NCBI RefSeq assembly: GCF_004345425.1 | Contig: NZ_SLVP01000001.1 | Coordinates: 1,302,001 to 1,366,000, forward strand | Source: Paenibacillus sp. BK033 | GTDB taxonomy: Bacteria > Bacillota > Bacilli > Paenibacillales > Paenibacillaceae | Length of the DNA stretch: 64,000 nt | Reading direction: 5' to 3' | Shown here: positions 41,476 to 51,275 of the stretch, one piece after another | How positions within the stretch are numbered: position 1 is the stretch's first letter | Layout: each line of letters begins with the position of its first letter | Position numbers and translations under genes: made by a program | The notes under the pieces: model-generated | Seen by the model: the letters and a program-made list of their open reading frames with translations, nothing else | Databases searched by the model: none | What the model was told of the DNA's origin: nothing

Positions 41476-42343
41476 ACTCAAAAACGAACTTATTTCTATT
41501 AAAAAATCTAACGACAATGCGACAATCGGCTTAGTGCCGACGATGGGATTCCTGCATGAAGGCCATGCCAGCCTGATGCGGCAATCGGTTGCGGAGAACA
41601 CCGCTTCTGTATTATCCATTTTTGTTAACCCGATGCAGTTTGGTCCTAACGAGGACTTCGAGCGCTATCCGCGCGATGAGGCGAGGGATCTCGCGATTGC
41701 GAAGGAGAACGGCATCGATATCGTCTTTATGCCGGACGTGAAGGAAATGTACCCTTCGAAGCCGCGCACTTCGGTTATTGTTAGCCAGCTCACGGATCGT
41801 TTGTGCGGGGCCTCCAGACCGGGGCATTTCGACGGCGTTGGCCTGGTCGTCAGCAAGCTGTTTCATCTTGTTCAACCGGACCGGGCTTATTTCGGAATGA
41901 AGGATGCCCAGCAGCTTGCCGTTATTCAGCAAATGACCGACGATCTGAATATTCCGGTTGAGATCGTGCCGTGTCCGATTGTGCGCGAGCCGGACGGTCT
42001 TGCGCTCAGCTCGCGCAATGTTTATTTGTCGGCGGAGCAGCGCCAGCAGGCTGTTGTTTTATCGCAGTCGCTTGCGGCAGCCAAAGCGTGGGTGGAAGAG
42101 AAGGGGATTACGCCTGAGGAACTTCTTTCACGAGTGAAAGCAAAAATCAGTGAAGCTAGCCAAGCCGATATCGACTACGCGGAATGGCTGACTTATCCTT
42201 CTCTGGAGCTGCCAGCCTGGGGCGAGCCAATTGCTGCCCAGAGCGGTAAATATATTTTGGCGCTTGCCGTTAAATTTGGCACTACGCGCCTCATTGACAA
42301 TGCCCTATTCGTACCAACTACCGAGGTGAAAAATCATGTATAG
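41450..42343 (+). CDS. panC: Pantothenate synthetase
   Basis: A 297-residue ligase joining pantoate and beta-alanine with ATP. The nucleotidyltransferase HIGH-type motif is [14 protein letters not shown] (about residues 30-43), followed by [19 protein letters not shown], the SGx-type region [16 protein letters not shown] and KMSKS-like [11 protein letters not shown] at 41450 is chosen for length and the preceding GAGAGGAG; it overlaps panB by 26 bp. A longer frame starting within panB is not credible. Confidence 0.92.
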   Translation: MILCRTIAELKNELISIKKSNDNATIGLVPTMGFLHEGHASLMRQSVAENTASVLSIFVNPMQFGPNEDFERYPRDEARDLAIAKENGIDIVFMPDVKEMYPSKPRTSVIVSQLTDRLCGASRPGHFDGVGLVVSKLFHLVQPDRAYFGMKDAQQLAVIQQMTDDLNIPVEIVPCPIVREPDGLALSSRNVYLSAEQRQQAVVLSQSLAAAKAWVEEKGITPEELLSRVKAKISEASQADIDYAEWLTYPSLELPAWGEPIAAQSGKYILALAVKFGTTRLIDNALFVPTTEVKNHV

Positions 42344-42719
42344 AACGATGATGAAATCGAAGCTGCACCGGGCTACCGTAACGGAAGCGAACCTGAACTA
42401 TGTCGGCAGCATCACCATTGACGAGGATTTGATGGATGCGGCCGATATTTGGGAAAATGAAAAGGTGCAAATCGTAAATAACAACAACGGCGCGCGTTTT
42501 GAAACGTATGTCATTACGGGCAAACGCGGCTCCGGCGTTATCTGCCTGAACGGCGCCGCTGCGCGTCAGGTTCAGCCTGGAGACCAAGTCATTATCATTT
42601 CTTACGCTTCCATGTCCAACGAAGAAGCTCGCGCGCATAAGCCGATCGTAACGATTCTGGACAGCGATAACCGCCCGCTGAAAAGCCTGTCCGAGGAAAT
42701 CCACGCGACGGTTTTGTAA
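42336..42719 (+). CDS. panD: Aspartate 1-decarboxylase
   Basis: A 127-residue pyruvoyl enzyme producing beta-alanine from aspartate. The self-cleavage site Gly-Ser lies in NYVGSITID (residues 21-29), with the serine becoming the pyruvoyl group; [10 protein letters not shown] and [10 protein letters not shown] are also typical. It overlaps panC by 8 bp. panBCD together cover the pathway apart from ketopantoate reductase, which is not in the window. Confidence 0.95.
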   Translation: MYRTMMKSKLHRATVTEANLNYVGSITIDEDLMDAADIWENEKVQIVNNNNGARFETYVITGKRGSGVICLNGAAARQVQPGDQVIIISYASMSNEEARAHKPIVTILDSDNRPLKSLSEEIHATVL

Positions 42720-42828
42720 AGCCCGGGTTCCAGCTCTATGTAACGAATGGCATGGGGTATGAAAAGGACTCCCGAAACAAAGAATGAGCATAACACTCCT
42801 CAATTCTTTGGTGAAGGCGGGATGCGTA

Positions 42829-43671
42829 ATGTTTCAACAAATGTTCGAAGCCATGAACGAAATGCTGGATCACCTGATTGAAGCCTATCCAACGGCAACC
42901 GGCGAGCAGAAAGCCCAATTCGACGAGCAGCTTGTGATGCTCAAGAAAATGAGCGATTCCCTCGTCGAGCACTGGATTGATTTCGAGGAAAAGTTTTCTT
43001 GTTTCGTGGAGCAGCATGCAGCTGCCTTGGAAGGCACCGTGACGCAAATGATTCCGCCGCCCATGCTGGCGATGGAGAGCAGCACGGAGCTTGGCGAACC
43101 GCCTGCTAAGCCTTCACCGGCAGCTGAACCGGCGGCGCCGTCGCCAGCCAAGAAGCCAACTGCGCCGCCGCAGACTATGCATTATGCCAACCAGGCAGGG
43201 AAACATGAACAGGTTTCGGCAGAGGAAGCTTACAATGCGGAGCTCGATATGGAAGTGCCATACGAGTACGCGATGATGATCTCGAAGGGGCAGGGGTATT
43301 ATAAATTATTTATGTTTTCCAATGCCGCCACTCATTTTCAATCCGCTGTATCTTACCTTCCGGAATGTAATCTGGCCCGGCTGTATCTGGCAATGACGCA
43401 TATGCATCTGCAAAATTGGAGTGAGGCGCAGCGGCATTTCCAGTTGCTGGTTTCATTAACGGACTATCCGAAGTGGCGTGCTTTAGGCTATAATGCCCTT
43501 GGGTGCATTCAAGCGATTTACATGAACTTAGAGCAGGCGGAGCAGTTTTTCCTAAAGGCTTACGAAACCTGCCCCAGCTTCAAGGACCCGTTAAACAATT
43601 TAAAATGTTGTAAAGAAACGCCGCAGCAATTATCCTTATTTTTCGGCAGTACCGAGCTTTGCTGCTTATGA
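42829..43671 (+). CDS. Unrecognised protein with Ala/Pro linker and TPR-like C terminus
   Basis: A 280-residue protein in three parts. Residues 1-75 are helical and acidic (MFQQMFEAMNEMLDHLIEA). Residues 85-135 are a low-complexity Ala/Pro/Ser/Lys linker. Residues 150-265 look like TPR helices (YYKLFMFSNAATHFQSAVS, NLARLYLAMTHMHLQNWSEAQRHF, ALGYNALGCIQAIYMNLEQAEQFFLKAY). The protein ends with a cysteine-containing tail (LCCL). The start at 42829 follows AAGGCGGG. It lies between panD and dinG with no homologue at that site in B. subtilis. Function unknown; scaffold-like architecture. Confidence 0.78.
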   Translation: MFQQMFEAMNEMLDHLIEAYPTATGEQKAQFDEQLVMLKKMSDSLVEHWIDFEEKFSCFVEQHAAALEGTVTQMIPPPMLAMESSTELGEPPAKPSPAAEPAAPSPAKKPTAPPQTMHYANQAGKHEQVSAEEAYNAELDMEVPYEYAMMISKGQGYYKLFMFSNAATHFQSAVSYLPECNLARLYLAMTHMHLQNWSEAQRHFQLLVSLTDYPKWRALGYNALGCIQAIYMNLEQAEQFFLKAYETCPSFKDPLNNLKCCKETPQQLSLFFGSTELCCL

Positions 43672-43686
43672 GGGGATAGAAACGTA

Positions 43687-46548
43687 ATGAAATACGCAGT
43701 ATTGGATCTGGAAACGACGGGACATGGCGTCAGCGACGATATTTTGCAGGTTGGTTTAGCCGTGCTGAACGATAACCTCGAAATCGTTGAAACCTACAGC
43801 TCCTTTGTACGCCCTACAATAGAAATCCCGGCCTTCATCACGCAGCTGACCGGCATTGACGCCGCTATGGTGGCGGACGCTCCAGAATTGGATGAGGTGC
43901 TTATGCAGCTCATCCCCCATCTGGAGGATGCCGTGCTGGTTGCTCACAACGTTAACTTTGACGCCGGATTTTTGAATCAGGCCCTTGACCGGTGCGGTTA
44001 CCATCCGTTTATCGGTCGGCGGCTGGATACGATTGAGCTGCTAAGAATATTGTACCCGTCGATTACGACGTATCAGCTAGGCGCCGTAACCGAGCTTTTC
44101 GGCATTGCCCATGATCAGCATCACCGGGCCGACAGCGACGCGATAGCGACGGCCGAATTATTTGCTCAATCCGTACAGAAGCTCAGACAGTTGCCGCTGC
44201 TTACTTTGCAGCGGCTATCCTTTCTTATAGACAACGGAAGCGATCTGAGCTGGTTTATGGCCGAAACGTTGAAATATGCCGAGCTTCATACCTCCATCGA
44301 TATGAATGCGTACCAGTATTTCAACCAATTCGCGCTGAAAGCCGGGGAATGGACCGATGAACAGCCTGCCCGCGCCGACCAGGAGGAGGATCCGCTCAAG
44401 GATGTTTCCTTCGAGCAATATTTGGACGGCATCCGGCAGCGTTTCATGGAAAAGTATCCGAATTATGAAGAGCGTGAAGCGCAAACAACGATGTTTCGCG
44501 AGGTATACGATTCCTTGTGCAATGACCGGCATCTGCTGATTGAAGCGGGAACGGGCACAGGGAAATCCCTTGGTTATTTGATTCCGTCGCTGTATTACGG
44601 GATTCACCAGGATAGCAAAATCGTAGTCAGCACCCATACGATCAATCTGCAGGAGCAGCTGCGCCAGCGGGATATTCCGCTGCTTCGCGAGATTTTACCT
44701 TTTGATTTCCGAGCTTCGATCTTCAAAGGCAGAGGCAATTATTTGTGTCTGCGGAAATTTGAAAGTAAAATCAATGCAAAGGATCTAGTTGCTCCCATTG
44801 ATGATGCCATTACGGCTTCGCAAATGGTTGTTTGGCTCAGCGAAACGGAAACCGGCGATCAGGAAGAGCTGAATTTCGGCAATAAAGGAGCGGATTTCTG
44901 GTCGACCGTCGCAAGCGACGCGGATTCATGCCTCAACCGCCAATGTCCGTGGTTCAAGCGCTGCTATTACCATCGCGCCAAGCATGAGTCTAATATCGCC
45001 GATGTATGCATAACGAATCATTCCATGCTGTTCACGGATGTTCAAGCGGATCACCGCCTGCTGCCAAGCTACAGCCACCTGATTATTGACGAAGCGCATC
45101 ATGTGGAAGAAGTAGCGGGCAAGCATCTTGGCATGCAATTAAATTATTTTTCGTTGACTCATCAGACCACGCGGCTGTTTAAGGATGCCCGTTCCGGTCT
45201 GCTTCCCGCGCTTAGGCTTCGTCTTCAGCAGGAGGATGACGAGCGTGTTCAGGCTTGGACGGAAACGATCGATACGGTTATACCGGTGTTTCAGGACGTG
45301 AAGGAGCACTGGGATAAGCTGTTTGAGCTGCTGTATGCCTTTGTAGGGGAGTCGGGCGAGGCAGGAAACGATAACGGTCAGGCGGTTTGCCGTTTGCGGA
45401 GCGATACGCCTCCCAAGGGCTGGGACGACGTACTGACGATTGAGAATAACGTGCATACCGAGCTGAGCCGCGTTGTGAAGACGGTTGACAAAATGGCATC
45501 GGATATCAAGGATCGGCTTGACGATCCATCCATACAAGGCCTGATTACGGATTTGAACGGCGTCGTCCGCGATTTGACTAGGGTAAAGGATGATCTCCGT
45601 ACGTTTCTCAAGATGGAGCAGAACTCCGAGGTCTATTGGATCGAGGCAAGCACGACTTACCGCTACCGCTCCGTGCATCTGTACGCGGTACCGGTCGACG
45701 TTAGCAAGCAGCTTCAACAATATTTCTTCGACGTGAAGGATAGCATTATTCTTACTTCGGCAACTTTGTCCGTTCATAAATCGTTTCAATATGCGGAGGA
45801 GCAGCTCGGTCTGGAAGGCTTCGAAGATAACAATCGGCTGAAAACCGTGCAGCTGCCGTCGCCGTTTAATTACAGGGAGCAGGCGCTGGTCATTATTCCC
45901 CGCAATTTCCCGACCCTGAAGGGTTCGGCCGGCGACCCGCAGTTTATCTCCATGCTGGTAAGCTCGCTTGCCGATTCCGCGGTGGAGACAAAAGGCCGCA
46001 TGCTTGTGTTGTTCACCTCTTACCGGATGCTTAAGCAGGTCTACGAACCGCTTAAGGAAGCTTTGGCGGGCTCGGGCATTCAAGTGCTTGGCCAAGGCAT
46101 CGACAGCGGCAACCGGACGAAGCTGACAAGACGGTTCACCCAGCAACCGGAGACGGTACTGCTCGGCACAAGCAGCTTCTGGGAAGGGGTGGACATCCCT
46201 GGCGAAGCATTGACATGCCTGGCTATCGTCCGCCTGCCGTTCCAGCCGCCGAATCATCCGCTTGTCGAAGCAAAATCGGAGCTCTTGCAGAAGCAGAAGC
46301 AGAACCCTTTCATGAAGCTGTCGATTCCGCAAGCGGTTATCCGCTTCAAGCAAGGCTTCGGAAGACTTGTGCGCACGGCAAAGGACAAAGGAATCGTTAT
46401 TATCTACGACACGCGCGTCATTGATACGTATTACGGCAAGCACTTCCTCTATTCGCTGCCTGGTCCAAAAATCGAAACGATGCATATCGACCAGATGGTA
46501 CCGCGGATGCGGGAATGGCTGCAATCGGAAGAGGAGGAAATCGGGTGA
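43687..46548 (+). CDS. dinG: DinG-family exonuclease/helicase
   Basis: A 953-residue protein. Residues 1-175 are a DEDDh 3'-5' exonuclease domain (VLDLETTG, HNVNFDAGFL, HRADSDAIAT). The rest is an XPD/DinG-type superfamily 2 helicase: Walker A EAGTGTGKSLGYL (about residue 285), DEAH box in IIDEAHHVEEVAG, and motif VI QGFGRLVRTAKDKG near residue 905. Four cysteines in GNYLCLRKF and SCLNRQCPWFKRC sit between motifs Ia and II, where XPD-type enzymes bind an iron-sulfur cluster; whether a cluster forms is open. The N-terminal nuclease is typical of Firmicutes DinG. It overlaps rex. Confidence 0.93.
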   Translation: MKYAVLDLETTGHGVSDDILQVGLAVLNDNLEIVETYSSFVRPTIEIPAFITQLTGIDAAMVADAPELDEVLMQLIPHLEDAVLVAHNVNFDAGFLNQALDRCGYHPFIGRRLDTIELLRILYPSITTYQLGAVTELFGIAHDQHHRADSDAIATAELFAQSVQKLRQLPLLTLQRLSFLIDNGSDLSWFMAETLKYAELHTSIDMNAYQYFNQFALKAGEWTDEQPARADQEEDPLKDVSFEQYLDGIRQRFMEKYPNYEEREAQTTMFREVYDSLCNDRHLLIEAGTGTGKSLGYLIPSLYYGIHQDSKIVVSTHTINLQEQLRQRDIPLLREILPFDFRASIFKGRGNYLCLRKFESKINAKDLVAPIDDAITASQMVVWLSETETGDQEELNFGNKGADFWSTVASDADSCLNRQCPWFKRCYYHRAKHESNIADVCITNHSMLFTDVQADHRLLPSYSHLIIDEAHHVEEVAGKHLGMQLNYFSLTHQTTRLFKDARSGLLPALRLRLQQEDDERVQAWTETIDTVIPVFQDVKEHWDKLFELLYAFVGESGEAGNDNGQAVCRLRSDTPPKGWDDVLTIENNVHTELSRVVKTVDKMASDIKDRLDDPSIQGLITDLNGVVRDLTRVKDDLRTFLKMEQNSEVYWIEASTTYRYRSVHLYAVPVDVSKQLQQYFFDVKDSIILTSATLSVHKSFQYAEEQLGLEGFEDNNRLKTVQLPSPFNYREQALVIIPRNFPTLKGSAGDPQFISMLVSSLADSAVETKGRMLVLFTSYRMLKQVYEPLKEALAGSGIQVLGQGIDSGNRTKLTRRFTQQPETVLLGTSSFWEGVDIPGEALTCLAIVRLPFQPPNHPLVEAKSELLQKQKQNPFMKLSIPQAVIRFKQGFGRLVRTAKDKGIVIIYDTRVIDTYYGKHFLYSLPGPKIETMHIDQMVPRMREWLQSEEEEIG

Positions 46549-47204
46549 AGCAGGCGAAAATTTCGGAGGCCGTCGTCAGACGGCTTCCCATCTACCTGCA
46601 GGTGCTTAACGAATTGTACAACCGGGAAGTACAGACGGTTTCGTCGCAGGAGCTAGGCCTCAAGCTGGACCTCAATCCCGCGCAAATCCGAAAGGATCTT
46701 GCCTATTTCGGCGACTTCGGCCGTAAAGGTATCGGGTACGACGTCTCTTATCTGATAGAGAAAATTCAGCAGATACTGAAGCTCGACCAGCGGATTAACG
46801 TCGCGCTTGTTGGCGCCGGCAATCTTGGGCATGCCTTATGCAATTACAATAAGTACTCCAAGGACAACATGAAAATTGTCGCCGTTTTCGACGATCATCA
46901 CAGCAAGATCGGCACGATGATCAACAATCTGACCATTCTGCCGATGGACAAACTGAAAGAGACCGTTCAAGAAAACAATATCCGCATTGGCATTATTACC
47001 GTGCCCGGTCCGGAAGCGCAAAACGTAGCCAATCAATTCGTGGAGGCCGGAATCGAAGGCATCCTGAATTTTGCGCCGGCGATCTTGCGTTTACCCGAGC
47101 ATATCCGCATTCACCATGCGGATTTTACGAGGGAATTGCTTAGCTTGGCTTATTATCTAGAGAAGGAAAGGAATGAGCAGGAAAATGGCGCAGTTGTGGA
47201 TTGA
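46545..47204 (+). CDS. rex: Redox-sensing transcriptional repressor Rex
   Basis: A 219-residue repressor that senses the NADH/NAD ratio and controls fermentation and respiration genes. The N-terminal winged helix (residues 1-75) has VRRLPIYLQVLNELYN and SQELGLKLDLNPAQIRKDLAYFGDFGRKGIGYDV; the Rossmann domain carries VALVGAGNLGHALCNY (about residues 85-100). GTG at 46545 is chosen because GAGGAGG lies 7 bases upstream; it overlaps the dinG stop. No complete Rex operator was found in this window. Confidence 0.94.
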   Translation: MKQAKISEAVVRRLPIYLQVLNELYNREVQTVSSQELGLKLDLNPAQIRKDLAYFGDFGRKGIGYDVSYLIEKIQQILKLDQRINVALVGAGNLGHALCNYNKYSKDNMKIVAVFDDHHSKIGTMINNLTILPMDKLKETVQENNIRIGIITVPGPEAQNVANQFVEAGIEGILNFAPAILRLPEHIRIHHADFTRELLSLAYYLEKERNEQENGAVVD

Positions 47205-48489
47205 TAACGGCCTGTTTGTGACAATGAACGACGCTAATGCGGTTTTCCGCGGCCATATGGTCGTCACGGACAATCAAATTACATATATCGGAGCGGAGCC
47301 TCCAACCGGACTGGATGAGCAAGCGGAGCGCCTTGACGGCAGCAAGCTGGCTTTTATGCCGGGCTTGATTAACACGCATGGCCATGCCGCCATGTCGCTG
47401 CTGCGCGGTTATTCGGATGACCAGAATCTGCAGGTATGGCTGGAGCAGAAGATGTGGCCGATGGAAGCCAAATACGTCGACCGGGATACGCGGGCGGGCA
47501 GCGCGCTTGCGATCGTGGAGATGCTGAGGACGGGGACAACCGCTTTTGTCGATATGTATGACCGGATGGATCAAGTTGCGCAAATGGTTGAGCAATCGGG
47601 GATCCGCGGCGCACTGACGCGCGGCGTCATCGGGTTGTGTTCGGAGGAGATCCAGCAAGCGAAGCTGAAGGAAGCGATTGCTTTTGCCCGCGATTGGAAC
47701 GGGAAGGGGGATGGCCGCATCACAACGATGATTTCTCCGCATGCCCCTTACACTTGCCCGCCGGATTATATCGAGAAGTTTGTACAAGCTGCCCATGATT
47801 ACGATCTGCCGGTTCATACCCATATGTCCGAGACGCTTGCCGAAGTGGAGCAAAATGTCCGAGACTACGGCTCCCGTCCAGTCGAGCATTTGGACAAGCT
47901 TGGATTCTTCTCGCGGCCGGCGCTTGTCGCGCATGCCGTCCATTTGAACGATGAAGAAATTGCCCTGCTGGCTGAACGCAACGTTGCCGTATCCCATAAC
48001 CCTGTCAGCAACCTTAAGCTGGCAAGCGGAGTAGCCCGTGTTCCGGAGCTTCTGCGCGCAGGAGTGACGGTGTCTCTTGGCACGGACAGCGTTGCAAGCA
48101 ACAACAACCTGGACCTGTTCAAAGAGATCAAATTCGCGGCGCTGCTCCATAAGGGAATCTCCGGAGATCCGACGGTCATTCCGGCAATGGAAGCCTTGCG
48201 CATGGGAACCGTTTACGGTGCCCGTTCGATCTGGCAGGAAGACAGCATCGGAAAGCTCGCGGCAGGGATGAAGGCCGATTTTATCGCGATTGATCTGGAT
48301 CAGCCTCATTACTATCCGCTCACGGATATCGTATCCCATCTCGTATATTCCGGGTCTGGCCGTGACGTCAAGCATGTATGGGTAGACGGCAAGAAGGTTG
48401 TTCATAATGGCGAATGCACGACGATGGACGAGGAAAAGATCCGTTACGAGGCTCAAGCCAGCTTTGAACGGCTGCTAAGCGCAAAATGA
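47173..48489 (+). CDS. mtaD: 5-methylthioadenosine/S-adenosylhomocysteine deaminase
   Basis: A 438-residue metal-dependent amidohydrolase of the MtaD/TrzA-AtzB group. Metal ligands are the HxH of NTHGHAAMSLLRGYSDD (about residues 69-71), the histidine of VHTHMSETLAE (about residue 218) and the aspartate of SLGTDSVASNNNLD (about residue 303); the HAVHLNDEE segment is typical of deaminases. It converts MTA to methylthioinosine or SAH to S-inosylhomocysteine. It overlaps rex by 32 bp. The start is ATG 47173; ATG 47185 is an alternative. Its coexistence with the mtn salvage genes at 59.5-62 kb is of note. Confidence 0.85.
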   Translation: MSRKMAQLWIDNGLFVTMNDANAVFRGHMVVTDNQITYIGAEPPTGLDEQAERLDGSKLAFMPGLINTHGHAAMSLLRGYSDDQNLQVWLEQKMWPMEAKYVDRDTRAGSALAIVEMLRTGTTAFVDMYDRMDQVAQMVEQSGIRGALTRGVIGLCSEEIQQAKLKEAIAFARDWNGKGDGRITTMISPHAPYTCPPDYIEKFVQAAHDYDLPVHTHMSETLAEVEQNVRDYGSRPVEHLDKLGFFSRPALVAHAVHLNDEEIALLAERNVAVSHNPVSNLKLASGVARVPELLRAGVTVSLGTDSVASNNNLDLFKEIKFAALLHKGISGDPTVIPAMEALRMGTVYGARSIWQEDSIGKLAAGMKADFIAIDLDQPHYYPLTDIVSHLVYSGSGRDVKHVWVDGKKVVHNGECTTMDEEKIRYEAQASFERLLSAK

Positions 48490-49019
48490 GAGCGACAACG
48501 AGAAAACGTCAGCCGGTGATGAGCCCGAAGCGCTGGCTGGCTGTTTTCCTTGTCGCCCTGGTTGCTGTAATTGCGGTAGTCATCATGTACTATAATACGA
48601 TTCAGCAGCCGTTCTGGGATTCGGAGAATCCGATCCGGAAAGAGGCAAAGGAAGCAGCCGGTCTGACCGAGGTATCATCCATCACGAAGCAGGTTTGGGA
48701 TACGACATCGTGGATCGTGAAGGGCGAGAATGACGCGAAAGAAGAAATTTACGTATGGCTGATCGGTCCAGAGAAGACCGTTCAAACGGTTAAAGCCTCC
48801 GAAGCAACGGATAAAGATACCGTTAAGAAAGCCGTCTTGCAGAAGAAACCGGATGCGGCGATTAAACGCATTCAGCCGGGAACTTTAAACGGCCAGCTGG
48901 TTTGGGAAGTGTTCTATTCGCAAGGCAAGAATCCCGAGAAATACAGCTACGATTTCTATGATTTCCGCAGCGGCACGTACGTGACCGAATATCATCTTCC
49001 CGCCAAAACAGCGAGCTAG
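48486..49019 (+). CDS. ypmB: YpmB-like membrane-anchored protein (DUF5590)
   Basis: A 177-residue protein with a basic N terminus, one membrane segment at about residues 17-38 (WLAVFLVALVAVIAVVIMYY) and an extracytoplasmic domain of two PepSY-like halves (EAAGLTEVSSITKQVW then VWEVFYSQGKNPEKYSYDFYDFRSG). In B. subtilis ypmB follows dinG/ypmA; the distance here is similar. The start overlaps the mtaD stop by ATGA, so it is cotranscribed. Role unknown, possibly at the cell envelope. Confidence 0.78.
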   Translation: MRATTRKRQPVMSPKRWLAVFLVALVAVIAVVIMYYNTIQQPFWDSENPIRKEAKEAAGLTEVSSITKQVWDTTSWIVKGENDAKEEIYVWLIGPEKTVQTVKASEATDKDTVKKAVLQKKPDAAIKRIQPGTLNGQLVWEVFYSQGKNPEKYSYDFYDFRSGTYVTEYHLPAKTAS

Positions 49020-49153
49020 CCGCAATAACGCGGCTGGCTCCGCTTCCTGTTTTTACACCGCCTCTTTGATGCTGATATATGATATACTTTCGTATGGCAG
49101 AGTTGATATACGTCAGTGTTTCTATATAACAGATATAGAGGAGGAAACCAACT

Positions 49154-49693
49154 ATGAAACTTCGTATTGTCCCTTTCGTGCTCTCCGCTCTAGCGACAGC
49201 CTTGCTGCTCTTTGGTGGATGGATGCTATACAAGCAGTTTGCCGTTGTTTCTCCTTTTCAGAAGTCTATTGGACAAATTGATGGTATCGCCTCGGCGAAT
49301 ACCCCAACTATAGATCAGAACCGCGTCTCGTTGCAGGTTACTCTTAAGCCGGACGCGAATTTGAAGGACGTCTACGAATCCATTGCCAAAGAAGGCAAAG
49401 AGGCGATTGGCAGCCGCGAATTATCGCTCGATATCGCGAATCAGGCTCCAAGCGAGCAATTGGAGAAGGTCTGGTCTTCGGTATTGTTTGACGTGGCCGA
49501 AGCGATGGAGAAGAAGAACTATTCGGAAATTCCGAATGCTCTGCAGAAGGCAACCGCTGATCATGCAGGCATTAAATACGAAACCGCTCTTGACGATAAC
49601 AATGTGTATATTACGCTGAAGGATGGCAAATCGACGAAGTATGTCGTGCTTCCACGCACTCCCGCTATGTTGGAGGTGTCGGCTAATGCGTAA
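49154..49693 (+). CDS. Unrecognised membrane-anchored protein coupled to an FtsH-like protease
   Basis: A 179-residue protein with one N-terminal hydrophobic segment (residues 6-25, VPFVLSALATALLLFGGWML) and an extracytoplasmic domain of about 150 residues with strand-helix alternation (VSLQVTLKPDANLKDVYESI). No known motif. GAGGAGG precedes its start. Upstream, GATATAC occurs twice and TTGATA (49103) with TATAAC (49125) at 16 bp is a candidate promoter. It overlaps the FtsH-like gene by 8 bp, so the two products probably act together; I infer it could supply the extracytoplasmic domain that the neighbouring protease lacks. Confidence 0.72.
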   Translation: MKLRIVPFVLSALATALLLFGGWMLYKQFAVVSPFQKSIGQIDGIASANTPTIDQNRVSLQVTLKPDANLKDVYESIAKEGKEAIGSRELSLDIANQAPSEQLEKVWSSVLFDVAEAMEKKNYSEIPNALQKATADHAGIKYETALDDNNVYITLKDGKSTKYVVLPRTPAMLEVSANA

Positions 49694-51185
49694 GTATTGG
49701 ATTGAGATTACGGCAGGTTTTGTGCTGATGGCCGTTGTATTCCTTGCTTTCAGAGGATTAAATATTTTTCCCTTCCTGATTTTTGCCGCTCTGGCGGGAG
49801 GAGTCTGGTTTGCATCGCGCGGAGGCAAAGGACGCATGACCGCTCTGCCAGGGTCAAAGCGCGGCAAGCAGATTCACTCGGTATCGATCAGCTTTGATCA
49901 GATCGGCGGCCAGGACAGAGCCAAGCAAGAGCTTACCGAGGCCCTGGACTTCCTGGTTAAACAGGACGAGATCGCAAAGCTTGGCATCCGCCCGATGAAA
50001 GGGATCCTGCTTACGGGCCCTCCGGGAACAGGCAAAACGCTGCTTGCGAAGGCAGCAGCCCATTATACGGACTCCATCTACCTGGCCGCGTCAGGCAGTG
50101 AATTCGTCGAGATGTATGTCGGCGTAGGTGCGGGACGTATTCGGGATTTGTTCAAGGAAGCTCGAGAGAAAGCAAGAAAGTCAGGCAAGAAAAGCGCCGT
50201 TATCTTCATTGACGAGATCGATGTTATCGGCGGCAAGCGGGACGGCGGACAGCATCGGGAATACGACCAGACGCTGAACCAGCTGCTGACGGAAATGGAC
50301 GGCATTCATTCCGACGAAGCGCCGCGGATCCTTATTATCGCCGCGACGAACCGCAAGGAGATGCTGGACAGCGCGCTGCTTCGCCCGGGCCGTTTCGACC
50401 GTCACATCGGGGTCGATCTGCCGGATAAGAAAGGCCGCCTTCACATTTTGCGTCTTCATGCGGCCAACAAGCCGCTTGACGAATCGGTAGACCTGGAACG
50501 GGTCGCATCCGAGTCGTTTGGCTTCTCCGGCGCCCAGCTGGAGAGCGTGATGAATGAAGGAGCCATCTACGCGATGCGCGAGCAAAGCGGGACGATTCTG
50601 GAACAGCATCTGGCAATGGCTATCGATAAGGTGATGATGGGCGAGAAAACGGATCGCGAAGCTACGGCCGAAGAGCGCGAGCGTGTTGCGCTTCACGAAC
50701 TTGGCCATGCTATATCTGCAGAGCTTGTTCGGCCGGGAAGCGTGTCGCAGGTTGCTTTATCCCCGCGTGGTCAAGCGCTTGGTTATGTCCGGCATAACCC
50801 GCAGCAAGACCGCTACCTGTACACGAAGGAGTTCCTGGAAAGCCAGATTATGATCGCGCTTGGCGGCGCCGCTGCCGAAGAGATTTTTTACGGCGGCCGA
50901 AGCACCGGCTCCCGAGGAGATTTCGACCAGGCGATGAACATTGTTCGCACCATGGTGGAATCGGGACTTACCGAGCTTGGCATCATTGACGCCAACATGA
51001 TGACGCCGGATAAATGGGCGAACATTACCCGTTCGATTCTGGATGAGCTGATGGACAAGACGAAAGCGATGCTGGAAGCAAGACGCCAAGTATTCGTTCA
51101 GTCCCTGGATGTGCTGATCAAGGAAGAAACGCTTGGCGGCGACGATTTCCGCGATCTTCTGAGCCGGTTGTCCCAAAGCGCATAA
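49686..51185 (+). CDS. Short FtsH-like AAA+ zinc metalloprotease
   Basis: A 499-residue membrane protease. Two closely spaced hydrophobic segments (about residues 5-22 and 26-43) replace the usual FtsH layout with a periplasmic domain of about 80 residues between them. The AAA module has [14 protein letters not shown] (Walker A, about residue 118), pore loop [10 protein letters not shown], Walker [13 protein letters not shown] and RPGRFDRH. The protease zinc site is HELGHA (about residue 338) with the third ligand in [11 protein letters not shown]. All catalytic residues are present. It is shorter than housekeeping FtsH (over 600 residues), so it is likely a paralogue. The start at 49686 follows GGAGGTG. 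Confidence 0.88.
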   Translation: MRKYWIEITAGFVLMAVVFLAFRGLNIFPFLIFAALAGGVWFASRGGKGRMTALPGSKRGKQIHSVSISFDQIGGQDRAKQELTEALDFLVKQDEIAKLGIRPMKGILLTGPPGTGKTLLAKAAAHYTDSIYLAASGSEFVEMYVGVGAGRIRDLFKEAREKARKSGKKSAVIFIDEIDVIGGKRDGGQHREYDQTLNQLLTEMDGIHSDEAPRILIIAATNRKEMLDSALLRPGRFDRHIGVDLPDKKGRLHILRLHAANKPLDESVDLERVASESFGFSGAQLESVMNEGAIYAMREQSGTILEQHLAMAIDKVMMGEKTDREATAEERERVALHELGHAISAELVRPGSVSQVALSPRGQALGYVRHNPQQDRYLYTKEFLESQIMIALGGAAAEEIFYGGRSTGSRGDFDQAMNIVRTMVESGLTELGIIDANMMTPDKWANITRSILDELMDKTKAMLEARRQVFVQSLDVLIKEETLGGDDFRDLLSRLSQSA

Positions 51186-51200
51186 GAAGTCGCAAACCGT

Positions 51201-51239
51201 AATGAACGGCAGTTCAGGTTAAGCTGCCGTTCATTTTTT
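51201..51239 (+). terminator. Terminator after the FtsH-like gene
   Basis: AATGAACGGCAG (51201-51212) pairs over 12 bp with CTGCCGTTCATT (51224-51235), followed by Ts. Confidence 0.92.
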
Positions 51240-51275
51240 GGTGTCAACATAATTAATCGGAAAAGCGCATAAATC

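Noticed and set aside
45139..46524. 461-codon minus-strand frame opposite dinG
   Set aside because: A shadow frame of the helicase domain; no start signal or recognisable motif.
47140..48456. 438-codon minus-strand frame opposite mtaD
   Set aside because: A shadow frame opposite a complete amidohydrolase with intact metal ligands.
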